Shown: positions 46,113 to 54,617, numbered from the stretch's first letter. The stretch is DNA of 64,000 bases from Haloterrigena sp. H1 (GCF_005938085.1 NZ_SMZK01000001.1:310001-374000); one strand, 5' to 3'. A program made the numbers and translations. The notes: a model not told the origin generated them from the letters alone.

Positions 46113-46407
46113 ACGGCGGGGAGGTGATTTCGTCGTTGCCAGATCGAAGCTGATCGGCTTCGAGGCAGACGGACCCTCACCGCCATCCTGGGATCGTTCT
46201 CACGTCAATGGCCACATCGCCGATCGATCTCAGACTCATCCGATCGACACAGCACCTATCGGATGGGGGGTCACCTATCGGATGGGAGCAAACGCTGGCC
46301 TCTGGCCGGCGTTTCTCGAGAGTAACACTCAATCAGTAGTGACGGCGATTTCGGTATCGACCTCGAAAGTCACTGCTCGTTCGATCGCGTCTCATTGGGA
46401 TGCATAG
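46113..46407. other. Non-coding stretch with tandem repeats
   Basis: No gene is seen in about 295 bp. It contains the two 15-base direct repeats at 46253 and 46272 and a nearby CATCCGA/TCGGATG dyad. It lies downstream of the genes on both sides, so promoter function is not indicated. Confidence 0.4.
46253..46286 (+). repeat. Tandem 15-bp repeat CACCTATCGGATGGG
   Basis: Two exact copies (46253-46267 and 46272-46286) are separated by four bases. A third weaker half-site, CATCCGA in reverse orientation, lies just upstream. Confidence 0.6.
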
Positions 46408-46698
46408 TCACCGTCGGTCCTGATCCGCATACTCGTACACACGACTCCCGAAATCCTCGTTTTTCGACTCACTGAACGGCTCATCTCGGCCCACAATCGG
46501 TGAAACGTATCGGTCAACCAGAGAAGAACGGTGGCCTAAACGACGGATCGACTCGAGGACGGCCGTCGTCCGTGCATCGTGCCAGGTTGCGGTGCGATCA
46601 CCGACGTACTCGAGGGCGTCGACTGCTTGGACGATCTCGGCTTCGATGGCGTCGCCGCTCGCTTTCGAACTCTCGAGTCCCGATGCTCGAGAACTCAT
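46408..46698 (-). CDS. Hypothetical helical protein in a two-gene operon
   Basis: A 96-residue acidic protein, predicted mostly helical (IVQAVDALEYVGDRTATWHDARTTAVLESIRRLGHRSSLVDRY). Its ATG overlaps the stop of the upstream zinc-finger gene (ATGA), so the two are translated together. No domain is recognised. Together with the zinc-finger partner it looks like a small haloarchaeal accessory unit. Confidence 0.55.
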   Translation of the reverse strand: MSSRASGLESSKASGDAIEAEIVQAVDALEYVGDRTATWHDARTTAVLESIRRLGHRSSLVDRYVSPIVGRDEPFSESKNEDFGSRVYEYADQDRR

Positions 46699-46814
46699 GG
46701 CAGGCCCTCTCGTGCATCGCGAACCGCGCGCGTACAGTCAGAACACAACTGACGAATCCCGCTAATCCGGTCACCGCAGCGCTCGCACTCGTCGGATTTG
46801 ACGAGACGGCTCAC
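46695..46814 (-). CDS. Small zinc-ribbon protein, 39 residues
   Basis: The GTG start at 46814 is the first after an in-frame stop. The product MSRLVKSDECERCGDRISG... has Cys10/Cys13 and Cys24/Cys27 in CxxC pairs around a short hairpin, a complete zinc ribbon. The TGA stop overlaps the next gene's ATG by ATGA. Translational coupling argues that it is a real gene despite its size. Function unknown. Confidence 0.5.
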   Translation of the reverse strand: MSRLVKSDECERCGDRISGIRQLCSDCTRAVRDAREGLP

Positions 46815-47042
46815 GCCGACTCACCTCCATGACGATCGACCGACGGCTACGGTGTGACCGTCAGGCCAACCACCCCGTTTCGGCTACTAATTTCGCATGA
46901 AGGTGGTGACTCGGAACCAGTGACTGGTTCGGTTCAGTTTCAGACGGGGTAGCTCGAGACCAGAAAACCGTGTCTCGAGTTGGTCTAGAACCCGTTCATG
47001 GGCCGAAGAAGATTCGGCCACACTTCGGTTTTTTTTTGCGGA

Positions 47043-47117
47043 TGGGCCCTGCCGGATTCGAACCAACGACCACTCGGTTATGAGCCGAGCGCTCTTACCA
47101 GACTGAGCTAAGGGCCC
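47043..47117 (-). tRNA. tRNA with CAU anticodon, probably tRNA-Ile2
   Basis: A 75-nt minus-strand cloverleaf starts GGGCCCT and ends AGGGCCC plus A. The anticodon loop is CTCATAA (CAT). It lacks the three G-C pairs of initiator tRNA-Met next to the loop, and has no intron, whereas haloarchaeal elongator tRNA-Met genes carry one. By elimination it is tRNA-Ile2, whose C34 would be changed to agmatidine to read AUA. It is normally auto-annotated as Met. Confidence 0.72.
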
Positions 47118-47198
47118 TCCACTCGGCACAAACCGTGCGCGCTAATTAACGTTTGCTGTCCGGTTCGCTCGCTATATCTCGAGCCCATGCCGACGGGA

Positions 47199-47780
47199 CT
47201 ACTCCTGGTATTCCGTCAGCGTCGGCTCGTCCGTCCCGGCGCGATGGCGCGTCGCCAGCCCCGCGAGGTGGGGCGCTTCGGGGACGATCAGTTCCTCGCA
47301 GGCGGTTTCGCAGGCGCTTTTGCTGCCGGGCAGACAGAACACCGGTGTGTCGACGGCAATCCCTGCCGTCGCACGGGAGGCCATCGCCCGGGTGCCGACT
47401 TCCTCCCACGAGAGCGACCGGAACAGTTCGCCAAAGCCTGGCAGCTCGCGCTCGAACAGTGAGGCGGTCGCCTCGGGGGAGACGTCATCGACGGTGACAC
47501 CCGTGCCCCCGGTGGTACAGACCACGTCGATGTCCTGGCGCGCGACCAGCCCTCGGACAGCCGTCCGGATCGCGGCGTAGTCGTCCCGAACCAGGCGTCG
47601 CTCGCGGATCTCGTGGCCCTCGGCTTCGAAACAGTCTTGGATGGTGTCGCCGCCCGGATCGTCGGGATCGGATTCGTTCGCTCGCGAACTCGAGACGGTC
47701 ACGATCCCGACATAGAGCGGGTCGATGAGGTCGTGGCCGTGATGGTCGGTCCCCCGACGGTCGTCGCTATCGTTGGTCAT
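47199..47780 (-). CDS. moaB: Molybdenum cofactor biosynthesis protein B (MoaB/MogA fold)
   Basis: This 193-residue protein should adenylylate molybdopterin for metal insertion. The MPT-binding loop is VVCTTGGTGVTVDDVSPEAT, and FCLPGSKSACETA is the second binding segment. An acidic N-terminal extension of about 20 residues is haloarchaeal. It is monocistronic between two tRNA genes; no other molybdopterin gene is in the window. Confidence 0.92.
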   Translation of the reverse strand: MTNDSDDRRGTDHHGHDLIDPLYVGIVTVSSSRANESDPDDPGGDTIQDCFEAEGHEIRERRLVRDDYAAIRTAVRGLVARQDIDVVCTTGGTGVTVDDVSPEATASLFERELPGFGELFRSLSWEEVGTRAMASRATAGIAVDTPVFCLPGSKSACETACEELIVPEAPHLAGLATRHRAGTDEPTLTEYQE

Positions 47781-47888
47781 ACCCCCATATCGCCGTCGGC
47801 CGACGTTAATCCTGCCCCGACCCAGCGCGTGTCCAGTTGCCGGGAGCCGACACGGACCACTGGCTACTCGAGTGTGAAATCAGGAGAA

Positions 47889-47961
47889 GCGCCAAAGCCA
47901 GGACTCGAACCTGGGACAACCTCGTTAACAGCGAGGTGCTCTACCATCTGAGCTACTTCGG
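47889..47961 (-). tRNA. tRNA-Asn (GUU anticodon)
   Basis: A 73-nt minus-strand cloverleaf starts GCCGAAG and ends CTTTGGC plus discriminator G. The anticodon loop is CTGTTAA (GTT) and the T-loop GGTTCGAGTCC. No intron. Confidence 0.94.
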
Positions 47962-48056
47962 CTTATCTTCTGATTGTCGGGTGCATTTAATAGGACTTTC
48001 GTTTTCCCTGCAGCGGGTTCGATACCCTTTCACGCACCGCTCGAGTGAGTCCAGCC

Positions 48057-49436
48057 ATGAGCGAAGAGGACGCCGACCGCGACGATCACGACCGAGAACA
48101 GGTCGTCGCCGAGGTGCGCGATCGCGTCGATCCGGCTGCCGAAGAACGGATGCGGCTTCGTGAGGTCGCCGACCGGCTGATCGAGCGCGCCGAGACGGCG
48201 GCCACGGAGCTGTGTGCCGATGCCGACGTTCTGCAGGTCGGCTCGACGGCCAGAAACACCTGGATTAGCGGCGACCGCGACATCGACATCTTCGTCCGCT
48301 TCCCGCCGGAGCTCGACCGCGAAACCCTAGAAGAGTACGGCCTCGAGGTCGGTCACGCGACGGTGCCCGACGGCCACGAGGAGTACGCCGAACACCCCTA
48401 CGTGAAAGGTGAAGTCGAGGGGTTCGACATCGATGTCGTCCCCTGCTTTCGCCTCGAGTCGGCGACGGACATCCGGTCGGCAGTCGATCGGACACCCTTC
48501 CACACCCAGTATCTCAATCGACGACTCGACGACAACCTCGCCGGCGACGTCCGGGTCACGAAGCAGTTCCTCAAGGGGATCGGCGTCTACGGCAGCGACC
48601 TTCGGACGCAGGGCTTCAGTGGCTATCTCACCGAACTGCTTGTCTGCGAGTACGGTGGCTTTCGGCCGCTGCTCGAGGCGGCCGCCGACTGGCACCCACC
48701 GGTCGAACTCGATCCCGAGGATCACGGCCGTTCGAGCTTCGACGATCCATTGGTCATCATCGATCCCACCGATCCCGAGCGCAACGTCGCCGCCGTCTGT
48801 GCGGCCGAGAACGTCGCGCGGTTCCAACACTACGCCCGCGAATTCCTCGCGAACCCACGAGTCGAACTGTTCGACGCCGACGAACCGGAGCCGCTCACCG
48901 ACGCAGCGCTGCGTGACCACCTCGAGCAACGAACCACCACGCCAGTCGCCGTCCGATTCGACGCGCCCGATCTGGTCGACGATCAGCTCTATCCGCAACT
49001 CTACAAGTCACTCGACGGGATCACGAACGGGCTCGACGATCGTGGGTTCGACGTCTTCCGGGCGACGACGTTCGCCGACGACACGGCCGTCGTGTTCGCC
49101 GAACTCGCCGTCAGCGAGCGTCCTGCCGTCGAGCGCCACGAGGGGCCGCCGGTCCACGTCCGCGACCACGCCGCCGGCTTCTACGACGCCTACGCGGACG
49201 ACCCCAACGCCTACGGCCCCTTCATCGAGGGCGGCCGGTACGTCACCGAGCGCCCGCGCTCGTTCACGGCGGCTCGTGAATACCTCGAGAGCGATCGGCT
49301 CTTCGACGTCGGCCTCGGCGCACACGTCGAGACGGCACTCGAGGACGGATACGAGGTCCTGGTCGGCGACGACATTGCGGCGTTGCTCGACGAGTTCGGA
49401 ACGGGCCTCGCGGCGTATTTCGATCCCCGGCCCTGA
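48057..49436 (+). CDS. cca: CCA tRNA nucleotidyltransferase, archaeal class I
   Basis: The ATG at 48057 follows the in-frame GTG at 48045, and the 459-residue product matches archaeal class I enzymes. The catalytic head is QVGSTARNTWISGDRDIDIFVRFP with the GS...DxD metal motif. The neck/body include GFDIDVVPCFR (third Asp) and VTKQFLKGIGVYGSDLRTQGFSGYLTELLV. It adds CCA to every tRNA 3' end, needed here because none of the tRNA genes in this window encode CCA. Confidence 0.95.
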   Translation: MSEEDADRDDHDREQVVAEVRDRVDPAAEERMRLREVADRLIERAETAATELCADADVLQVGSTARNTWISGDRDIDIFVRFPPELDRETLEEYGLEVGHATVPDGHEEYAEHPYVKGEVEGFDIDVVPCFRLESATDIRSAVDRTPFHTQYLNRRLDDNLAGDVRVTKQFLKGIGVYGSDLRTQGFSGYLTELLVCEYGGFRPLLEAAADWHPPVELDPEDHGRSSFDDPLVIIDPTDPERNVAAVCAAENVARFQHYAREFLANPRVELFDADEPEPLTDAALRDHLEQRTTTPVAVRFDAPDLVDDQLYPQLYKSLDGITNGLDDRGFDVFRATTFADDTAVVFAELAVSERPAVERHEGPPVHVRDHAAGFYDAYADDPNAYGPFIEGGRYVTERPRSFTAAREYLESDRLFDVGLGAHVETALEDGYEVLVGDDIAALLDEFGTGLAAYFDPRP

Positions 49437-49460
49437 GACAGAACGTGGTACGCGGGCGTT

Positions 49461-50492
49461 TCAGAGCTCGTCGACGTCCACGTCGAGGTCGTGTTCGTCG
49501 AGCACGTCCTCGAGGGCGTCTTTCGCCTTTTCTCCGGGGTCGTCGTCGGGCTCGATCGGCTCGCGGCCGTCGAATGTCTCGTGGACGAGTGCGACGCTGT
49601 CGGCGAGCACGTCCAGTCCGTATCCTCCCTCGAGGACGAACGCCAGCGCGGCGTCGACGTCGTCGGCGAGCGACCGCATGCGATCGCTCATCAGTGCGTA
49701 GGCCTCCGTCGAGAGCCGGATTCGGGAGATCGGGTCGTGTTGGTGGGCGTCGAAGCCCGCACTGATGAGGACGAGATCCGGATCGAACGCGGTGAACGCG
49801 GCGCTGATCGGGCCGTCGATGGCAGCCAGGTACTCGTGATCGTCGGTGCCGGCCGGCATCGGGATGTTCATCGTCGTTCCCTCGCCATCACCCTCACCGG
49901 TCTCGTCGACATCGCCGGTGCCGGGGTAGAGTCCCTGCTCGTGGATCGAGACGAAGAATACGTCGTCCCTGTCGTAGAAGATGTCCTGTGTCCCGTTGCC
50001 GTGGTGGACGTCCCAGTCGAGGATCGCGACGCGGTCGACATCGTGGTCGTCGTGATCGAGGGCGTACTGGGCGGCGACGGTGACGTTGTTGACGAAGCAA
50101 AACCCCATCGCGTCGTCGTACACCGCGTGGTGTCCCGGCGGCCGGCCGATCGAAAACGGCGTCTCGCGACCGGTTGCTCCCTCGAGTGCCGATTCGGCGG
50201 CCCAGCAGGCGAGCCCGGCGCTCCGGCGGGCCGCGTCCCAGGTCGCCTCGACGGCGGTCGTGTCGGGATCCCAATTGCCGCCGCCGTTCTCGCAGAATTC
50301 CCGTACTGATTCGAGATACTCGCGGTCGTGGACGGCCGCCATCGTCTCGAGATCGCAGGGGTCGGCCTCGACGTACTCGACGCCGTGTTTACGCTTCAGT
50401 CGTTCCCGGATCGCTCGTAGCCGGTCCGGCGACTCCGGGTGGCGCGAACCGGGATCGTGTGCGAGACAGTCCTCGCTGTAGCCGAACTGCAT
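49461..50492 (-). CDS. Histone-deacetylase family protein
   Basis: A 343-residue class II-like arginase-fold deacetylase. The active site is visible as GRPPGHHA (proton-transfer His pair), WDVHHGNGTQDIFY (zinc ligands Asp and His) and SAGFDAHQHDPI (third ligand Asp). Substrates in archaea may be acetyl-lysine on proteins, including histone-like ones, or small acetyl-polyamines. It is four bases downstream of the histone gene, so the two are co-transcribed. Confidence 0.94.
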   Translation of the reverse strand: MQFGYSEDCLAHDPGSRHPESPDRLRAIRERLKRKHGVEYVEADPCDLETMAAVHDREYLESVREFCENGGGNWDPDTTAVEATWDAARRSAGLACWAAESALEGATGRETPFSIGRPPGHHAVYDDAMGFCFVNNVTVAAQYALDHDDHDVDRVAILDWDVHHGNGTQDIFYDRDDVFFVSIHEQGLYPGTGDVDETGEGDGEGTTMNIPMPAGTDDHEYLAAIDGPISAAFTAFDPDLVLISAGFDAHQHDPISRIRLSTEAYALMSDRMRSLADDVDAALAFVLEGGYGLDVLADSVALVHETFDGREPIEPDDDPGEKAKDALEDVLDEHDLDVDVDEL

Positions 50493-50496
50493 TTGC

Positions 50497-50928
50497 TCAC
50501 TCGAATAACGAAAAGTACGTTTCGATGTCGTCGTTGGTGATCGTCCGCCGGTCGGCGTGGCGCGCGAGGATCGCCGCTGCCCGGGCGACGTTGTCGGCGT
50601 AGTCCTCGAGGATGTCGGCCAGCGCGACGCGGGCGTCCATCGAGACGCGATAGCGGTTGTCGATCTCTAACCGAGCGATGCGATCGACCGGTGCGACCGG
50701 TAACTCGAGATCGTCTTTGTCGATGGCCGCCTCGACCCCGAAATCCTGTGCCATCAGTGTCTTGCGGCCGTCTGCCGTCGCCTCCTCGGCAGCGTCGATC
50801 GCGAGCTCGCTCCCGTGTTCCTGGATCCGCGTTGCGAGTTCCTTGGACGCGTCGGCGCTCACCCGAAGCTCGCCCGCGTTCCGCCGGATTATCGTGTCCA
50901 CCGGGGCGAACGGGAGTTCGACGTTCAT
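50497..50928 (-). CDS. hstA: Archaeal histone, fused double histone fold
   Basis: This 143-residue protein contains two histone folds in one chain (about 1-66 and 71-143), giving an intramolecular dimer. The first has ELPFAPVDTIIRRNAGELRVS. The second begins LPVAPVDRIARLEIDNRYRVS and ends RRTITNDDIETYFSLF, the RxT-D motif of the fold. It is strongly acidic, so DNA wrapping in high salt is questionable. The deacetylase gene follows at once; the multi-OB ssDNA-binding gene lies on its other side. Confidence 0.92.
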   Translation of the reverse strand: MNVELPFAPVDTIIRRNAGELRVSADASKELATRIQEHGSELAIDAAEEATADGRKTLMAQDFGVEAAIDKDDLELPVAPVDRIARLEIDNRYRVSMDARVALADILEDYADNVARAAAILARHADRRTITNDDIETYFSLFE

Positions 50929-50994
50929 ATCATTATAGGCGAAGCTAACGCCCTTAACGCTTTTCCTAGTCTCGCGATCTGCTTGCTCGAGGCG

Positions 50995-52440
50995 TCAGAA
51001 CACGTCGTTTGCCTCGAGACGGCCGTCGCGGACGACCCCTCGGGCGGTTACCTCCTCGCCGAGGCCGACATCGGCATCGGTTGCGACGCTCATAGTCTCC
51101 TCGCCGTCGTCGAGGACGACCGGATCGCCCGCCTGGACGACGACGCCGGTGAACTCGAGTTCCTCGCCGTCCGACGGCGCGTCCGCGCCGGCATCGCCGT
51201 GCTCGGTCGTCGGCGACCCAGCGCCGGTGCCATCTGTCGCCGTCTCTTCGTCCGTTCCGTCATCGGCAAAGGCAGACAGCCCGGCGTTTTCGTCGTTCGA
51301 GTCGCCTGTATCCTCGGTCCCGCTCGAGCTGGCCGACTCGGACTCTAAGACCGTAACCGTCGACTGCCAGCCGGCGGAGGCCTCGAGGTCGTCCTGCCAG
51401 CCGTCTTGAATCTCGACGTCGCCGAGTGCGACCTCGTCGCCCGGCCCGACGTCGATGTCGGCTTTGTCGCCCCATAGCGCGACGCGGATGTCGTCGGTGG
51501 CGTCCTGGACGCGGATGTTCCGGACCTGTCCCTCGGAGCCGTCGTCGCGGTCGAACGTGCGTTTGGGGTCGGCCGAGCGGACGACGCCAGCGACGTCGAC
51601 CGTCTGGCCGATCTCGAGGTCCTCGATCGGCGTGCTCTCGGGGATGTACTCGACGTCTTCGTCGACTTCCTCGACGGCACCGCGGTTGCCGACGTGGAGT
51701 TCGAGGCTGCCGTCGCGTTCCTTGACGTAGCCGTCGATCACCTCGACGGTCGTCCCGGCCTCGAGTTCCGTGGCGAGGTCGGCCTGTTCGTCCCACAGTG
51801 TTACGCGCACGCGCCCAGTGGAATCCCCAAGGACGAGGTTCGAGACTTTCCCCTCGGAGCCGTCGTCGCGGTCGAACGTGCGCACGCTGTCGGTCTCGAG
51901 GACGAGGCCGACGAGGGTGACGTCCGAGAGGCCAAGCGAGAGGTCCTCGATCGCGTAGGTATCGGAGATCTGCACGTCGACCTCGGTATCGTCGTCCGGT
52001 TCGACGTCATCGACGCTGACTTCGACGCCGGAAAAGCCCTCCTTGGGGCGGCCCTTGATCCGCAGGACCTGTCCCTCCTCGAGCTCTTCGATGGCGGCTT
52101 CGGCATGGTCATCCCAGAATGCTGCCCGAACCGAGCCAGTTTCGTCTGCGACCTCGACGTTGACGACCTGGCCGTCTTCGTCCTCGCCGTCGCGCTCGAA
52201 GGTCCGCTTCTCGCCGATCGAGAGCACTTTGGCGACGAACTTCGCTTCCTCCATGCCGGGTTCGATATCGGCGATACCGCCGACCTCGCTCTCGCCGACT
52301 TCGTGAGCGACGAGCATCGCCGCCGTCTCCTCGTCTGCGAGTCCGCCCATCTGCTCGACTTTCGCCTCGACGGCCTCGCGAAACTCCTCGAGGGAAACGT
52401 CGGCCTCGAGGTCCTCATATACACCCTCGATGTCGCTCAT
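50995..52440 (-). CDS. Multi-OB-fold single-stranded DNA-binding protein (RPA-like)
   Basis: The start is set at MSDIEGVYED (52440), 43 codons inside the longest frame. The 481-residue protein has three consecutive OB folds with repeated KRTFERDG/VRTFDRDDGSEGK strands, each about 100 residues apart. A short acidic linker and a small C-terminal OB-like unit follow (about 425-481). No zinc finger cysteines are present. It resembles the haloarchaeal RpaC/RPA2 type. It protects ssDNA in replication and repair. The histone gene follows 66 bp downstream on the same strand. Confidence 0.9.
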   Translation of the reverse strand: MSDIEGVYEDLEADVSLEEFREAVEAKVEQMGGLADEETAAMLVAHEVGESEVGGIADIEPGMEEAKFVAKVLSIGEKRTFERDGEDEDGQVVNVEVADETGSVRAAFWDDHAEAAIEELEEGQVLRIKGRPKEGFSGVEVSVDDVEPDDDTEVDVQISDTYAIEDLSLGLSDVTLVGLVLETDSVRTFDRDDGSEGKVSNLVLGDSTGRVRVTLWDEQADLATELEAGTTVEVIDGYVKERDGSLELHVGNRGAVEEVDEDVEYIPESTPIEDLEIGQTVDVAGVVRSADPKRTFDRDDGSEGQVRNIRVQDATDDIRVALWGDKADIDVGPGDEVALGDVEIQDGWQDDLEASAGWQSTVTVLESESASSSGTEDTGDSNDENAGLSAFADDGTDEETATDGTGAGSPTTEHGDAGADAPSDGEELEFTGVVVQAGDPVVLDDGEETMSVATDADVGLGEEVTARGVVRDGRLEANDVF

Positions 52441-52761
52441 TCTATGCTCGTGCATGGGTAGCCCGCGCATAAGCGTTATCCATTCGCTGCTTCCCGGTTC
52501 GGGGATGTTCGACGGGTACAGTACGCATACTGGCCGGATCGACCCATTCCGCCGTCGCAGACCCGGCACGGAAACGCCACGATCTGTCGGGACTCGAACG
52601 GGGACACATACCCCACCTGGCCGCCTTTCAGTATATAAATCCCTGGCTGGCTACTGTGACACTCTGCCCCTCGAGACGTGTCGGCAGACAGCAGGAATCG
52701 ACAGCCAGCGGCGGCTTCGTTTCGAAAGGGCTTTAATGGTCAGCGGGTTACGTAGAGATGA
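52441..52761. other. Divergent region before tRNA-Arg
   Basis: 321 bp without a gene. It includes a very strong TATA-like AGTATATAAATCCC at 52632-52645, with no frame at the expected start. A second TATA-like GCTTTAATGG about 27 bp before tRNA-Arg is probably that gene's promoter. The minus-strand promoter for the ssDNA-binding gene should be at the left edge. Confidence 0.5.
52632..52645 (+). promoter_or_regulatory. Strong orphan TATA box
   Basis: AGTATATAAATCCC is among the best TATA matches in the GC-rich host part of the window. Nothing coding starts 25-35 bp downstream, so it may drive a short RNA or an early start of the tRNA-Arg precursor. Confidence 0.35.
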
Positions 52762-52834
52762 GTCCTGATAGGGTAGTGGACTATCCTCTTGGCTTGCGGA
52801 GCCAGGGACCGGAGTTCAAATCTCCGTCAGGACG
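52762..52834 (+). tRNA. tRNA-Arg (GCG anticodon)
   Basis: A 73-nt cloverleaf starts GTCCTGA and ends TCAGGAC plus G. The anticodon loop is TTGCGGA (GCG) and the T-loop AGTTCAAATCT. No intron. Thirteen bases of its 3' end recur at about 52974-52986. Confidence 0.93.
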
Positions 52835-52973
52835 CTCACTCCTTTCGAGTGCTTCACGTTGTTCAGCACTCGCTGCGTCGTTCGGTCCTGACGTGCCCAA
52901 CGCTCACTCGCGTCACCGGCGGCGAAGCCGCCGGTTTCCAGCGGGACCTCCGGTCCCGCCCGGCTCGCGTTGG

Positions 52974-52986
52974 ACTCCGTCAGGAC
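52974..52986 (+). repeat. Partial copy of tRNA-Arg 3' end
   Basis: CTCCGTCAGGACG matches the last part of the T-arm and acceptor of tRNA-Arg, about 150 bp downstream. Such 13-base duplications at tRNA ends mark past integration or excision events. The 150-bp interval holds no gene. Confidence 0.5.
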
Positions 52987-53085
52987 GTTTTCACCAACAC
53001 AACACCAACGAGCGAAGCGAGCCGCTCATGTCGGTGTGAAACTCGAGTGCTCGAGCGACGGCGTCGCAACTCACGATCGAAACGT

Positions 53086-53575
53086 AGGTGAGAGGAGTAA
53101 GCCCCCTTCTGTTCATCCCGGCATTCGGCTGAGCGTCCGCGCCGTCCGCGGCGAGGCCGCGGGGTGTTCGGGCTACCACGGCGCGGACTTGCACCGGTGA
53201 GGGTTCGCCGTTCCATCGGTCCTCGGCCGTCAGTGCGTGGTCGGTCACGTCGAGCGTGACCCGCGGAATTAAACCGCGAGCGATATGCGACCACGCTTCC
53301 CTCTGCGGGTTAGCTCCCCTTCCTCTCGGTCGGGTTCGCGCGCATCATCGGTCGGGCCGAGACGTGTCGTTTCTGTTCCAGAGCCAGCGGTCTCCCGCTC
53401 CGGACTTGCGTCCGGTCACCTGCCCGAACAGGTGGGGGGACTTTCCTCGCGGGCGTTGGGCAACCCAGTGGGTTGGCCAACGTTACGAGCGTGATGCGTC
53501 CCGGAGGGACGGATCACGAAAGGTAGTCGCGCCGTTGCCGGCGCGGCCATCGCGGCAGCCAGGCTCTCTCTCCCA
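53086..53575 (-). ncRNA. rnpB: RNase P RNA
   Basis: On the minus strand the universal signatures appear in order. GAGGAAAGTC (P4/CR-I, 53439-53448) is near the 5' side and ACAGAA...GGGGGCTTA (CR-V, 53098-53112) near the 3' end. In between are several long GC-rich helices (for example 53441-53400). The P1 helix can form between about 53572 (GGGAGAG) and 53087 (CTCTCACC). A TATA-like TTATTC lies 27 bp upstream of the 5' end. It cuts 5' leaders from pre-tRNAs. Ends are approximate. Confidence 0.9.
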
Positions 53576-53679
53576 GTTTGTATAGGGGCGGTTGCCGAAT
53601 AAGTCCCCCGATTAGGCAGCAAAAAGAGCCCACCAGCGAATGGAAGCGCTTTAGGATGCTCATTTCCATGTGTATCTGT

Positions 53680-54279
53680 ATGTCCCAGGGACAGGGCGTC
53701 GACCTTTCCTACGAGGACGGTGCACGTGCGGTCGAACTCGCGCGTGAAGCCGTCGACTCCTACGTACGACACGGGCAGCGAGAACAACCGGGCAGCATGC
53801 GCGAGGCCTTCTACGAGCGAACCGGGGCGTTCGTCCGCCTCGAGTCGACTCGCGGCCGCGGCAGCTTACGTGGCTGTGCAGGCGGCTATCGCTCGGGCGA
53901 CCAGCTTGGCCACGTCATCGTCGACGCGGCGATCGAAGCCGCCAGTGGGGACTCCTGTGGCTCCGAGGTCAGCCCGTCGGAACTGTCGAATCTGACGGTC
54001 TCGGTCTGTATCGTCAGAAACGTCGTGCTGACCGACGATCCGCTGGCCGACCTCGAGGTCGGCACCCACGGCATCGCCATCGACGGCGGCGAGGGTGGGT
54101 GGCTCTATCCGACGGTCCCGGTCGAAAACGGCTGGACCGCCCGCGAATATCTCGAGCGCACCTGCCGGAAGGCAAAGCTCGCGCCGGATGCGTGGCAGGA
54201 CGACAACGTCGGCGTCACACTGTTCGAAGGCCAAGTGTTCCGCGAGCGCGAGGCCGACGGCAGTATCGAGCAGGTCTGA
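53680..54279 (+). CDS. AMMECR1 family protein
   Basis: The ATG at 53680 gives 199 residues; earlier in-frame starts are not supported. The AMMECR1 fold shows as EAFYERTGAFVRLESTRGRGSLRGCAGGYRSGDQLG, containing the RG.LRGC hallmark, then the beta-strand region LTVSVCIVRNVVLTDDPLADL and the C-terminal YLERTCRKAKLAPDAW. Function is unproven; a role in RNA modification or regulation is suggested. It is divergent from rnpB; TTTAGGA about 30 bp upstream is a likely TATA box. Confidence 0.92.
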   Translation: MSQGQGVDLSYEDGARAVELAREAVDSYVRHGQREQPGSMREAFYERTGAFVRLESTRGRGSLRGCAGGYRSGDQLGHVIVDAAIEAASGDSCGSEVSPSELSNLTVSVCIVRNVVLTDDPLADLEVGTHGIAIDGGEGGWLYPTVPVENGWTAREYLERTCRKAKLAPDAWQDDNVGVTLFEGQVFREREADGSIEQV

Positions 54280-54347
54280 ACGGGTCCGCGGTTCTTCGAG
54301 ACACTCGGTGTGCCGATAGCAATGCGCAACGCAGTTCGTTCCCACTC

Positions 54348-54617
54348 TTAGCTCGTGTCGTCGCTCGATTCAGCAGGCCGATGGGGGTCCAGCCGCTCGA
54401 GTTTCGTCTCGAGCAGTGCGTTCAGCGCCGCGAACACGTAGTGGACGGTAAACCAGAGGACGAACAGGTTGACGACGAGGATCAGCGGGATCGAGAGCAG
54501 TGTCGGTCCCGGAAGGAGGAGCACCGTACAGACGCCACCGACCGCAAAGACGATGACGAGGCGGATCGCAAGCTGCGTCGCGATTCGAGAGTGTGGGGGG
54601 TCAGCGGCGGCGACCAT
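54348..54617 (-). CDS. Small two-helix membrane protein
   Basis: The start is at MVAAADPP (54617). The 89-residue product has two hydrophobic helices (about 18-34 and 38-62) with PGPTLLSIPLILVVNLFVLWF in the second. Its charged Asp/Glu tail is cytoplasmic. No family recognised. It is convergent with the AMMECR1 gene. Confidence 0.6.
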   Translation of the reverse strand: MVAAADPPHSRIATQLAIRLVIVFAVGGVCTVLLLPGPTLLSIPLILVVNLFVLWFTVHYVFAALNALLETKLERLDPHRPAESSDDTS

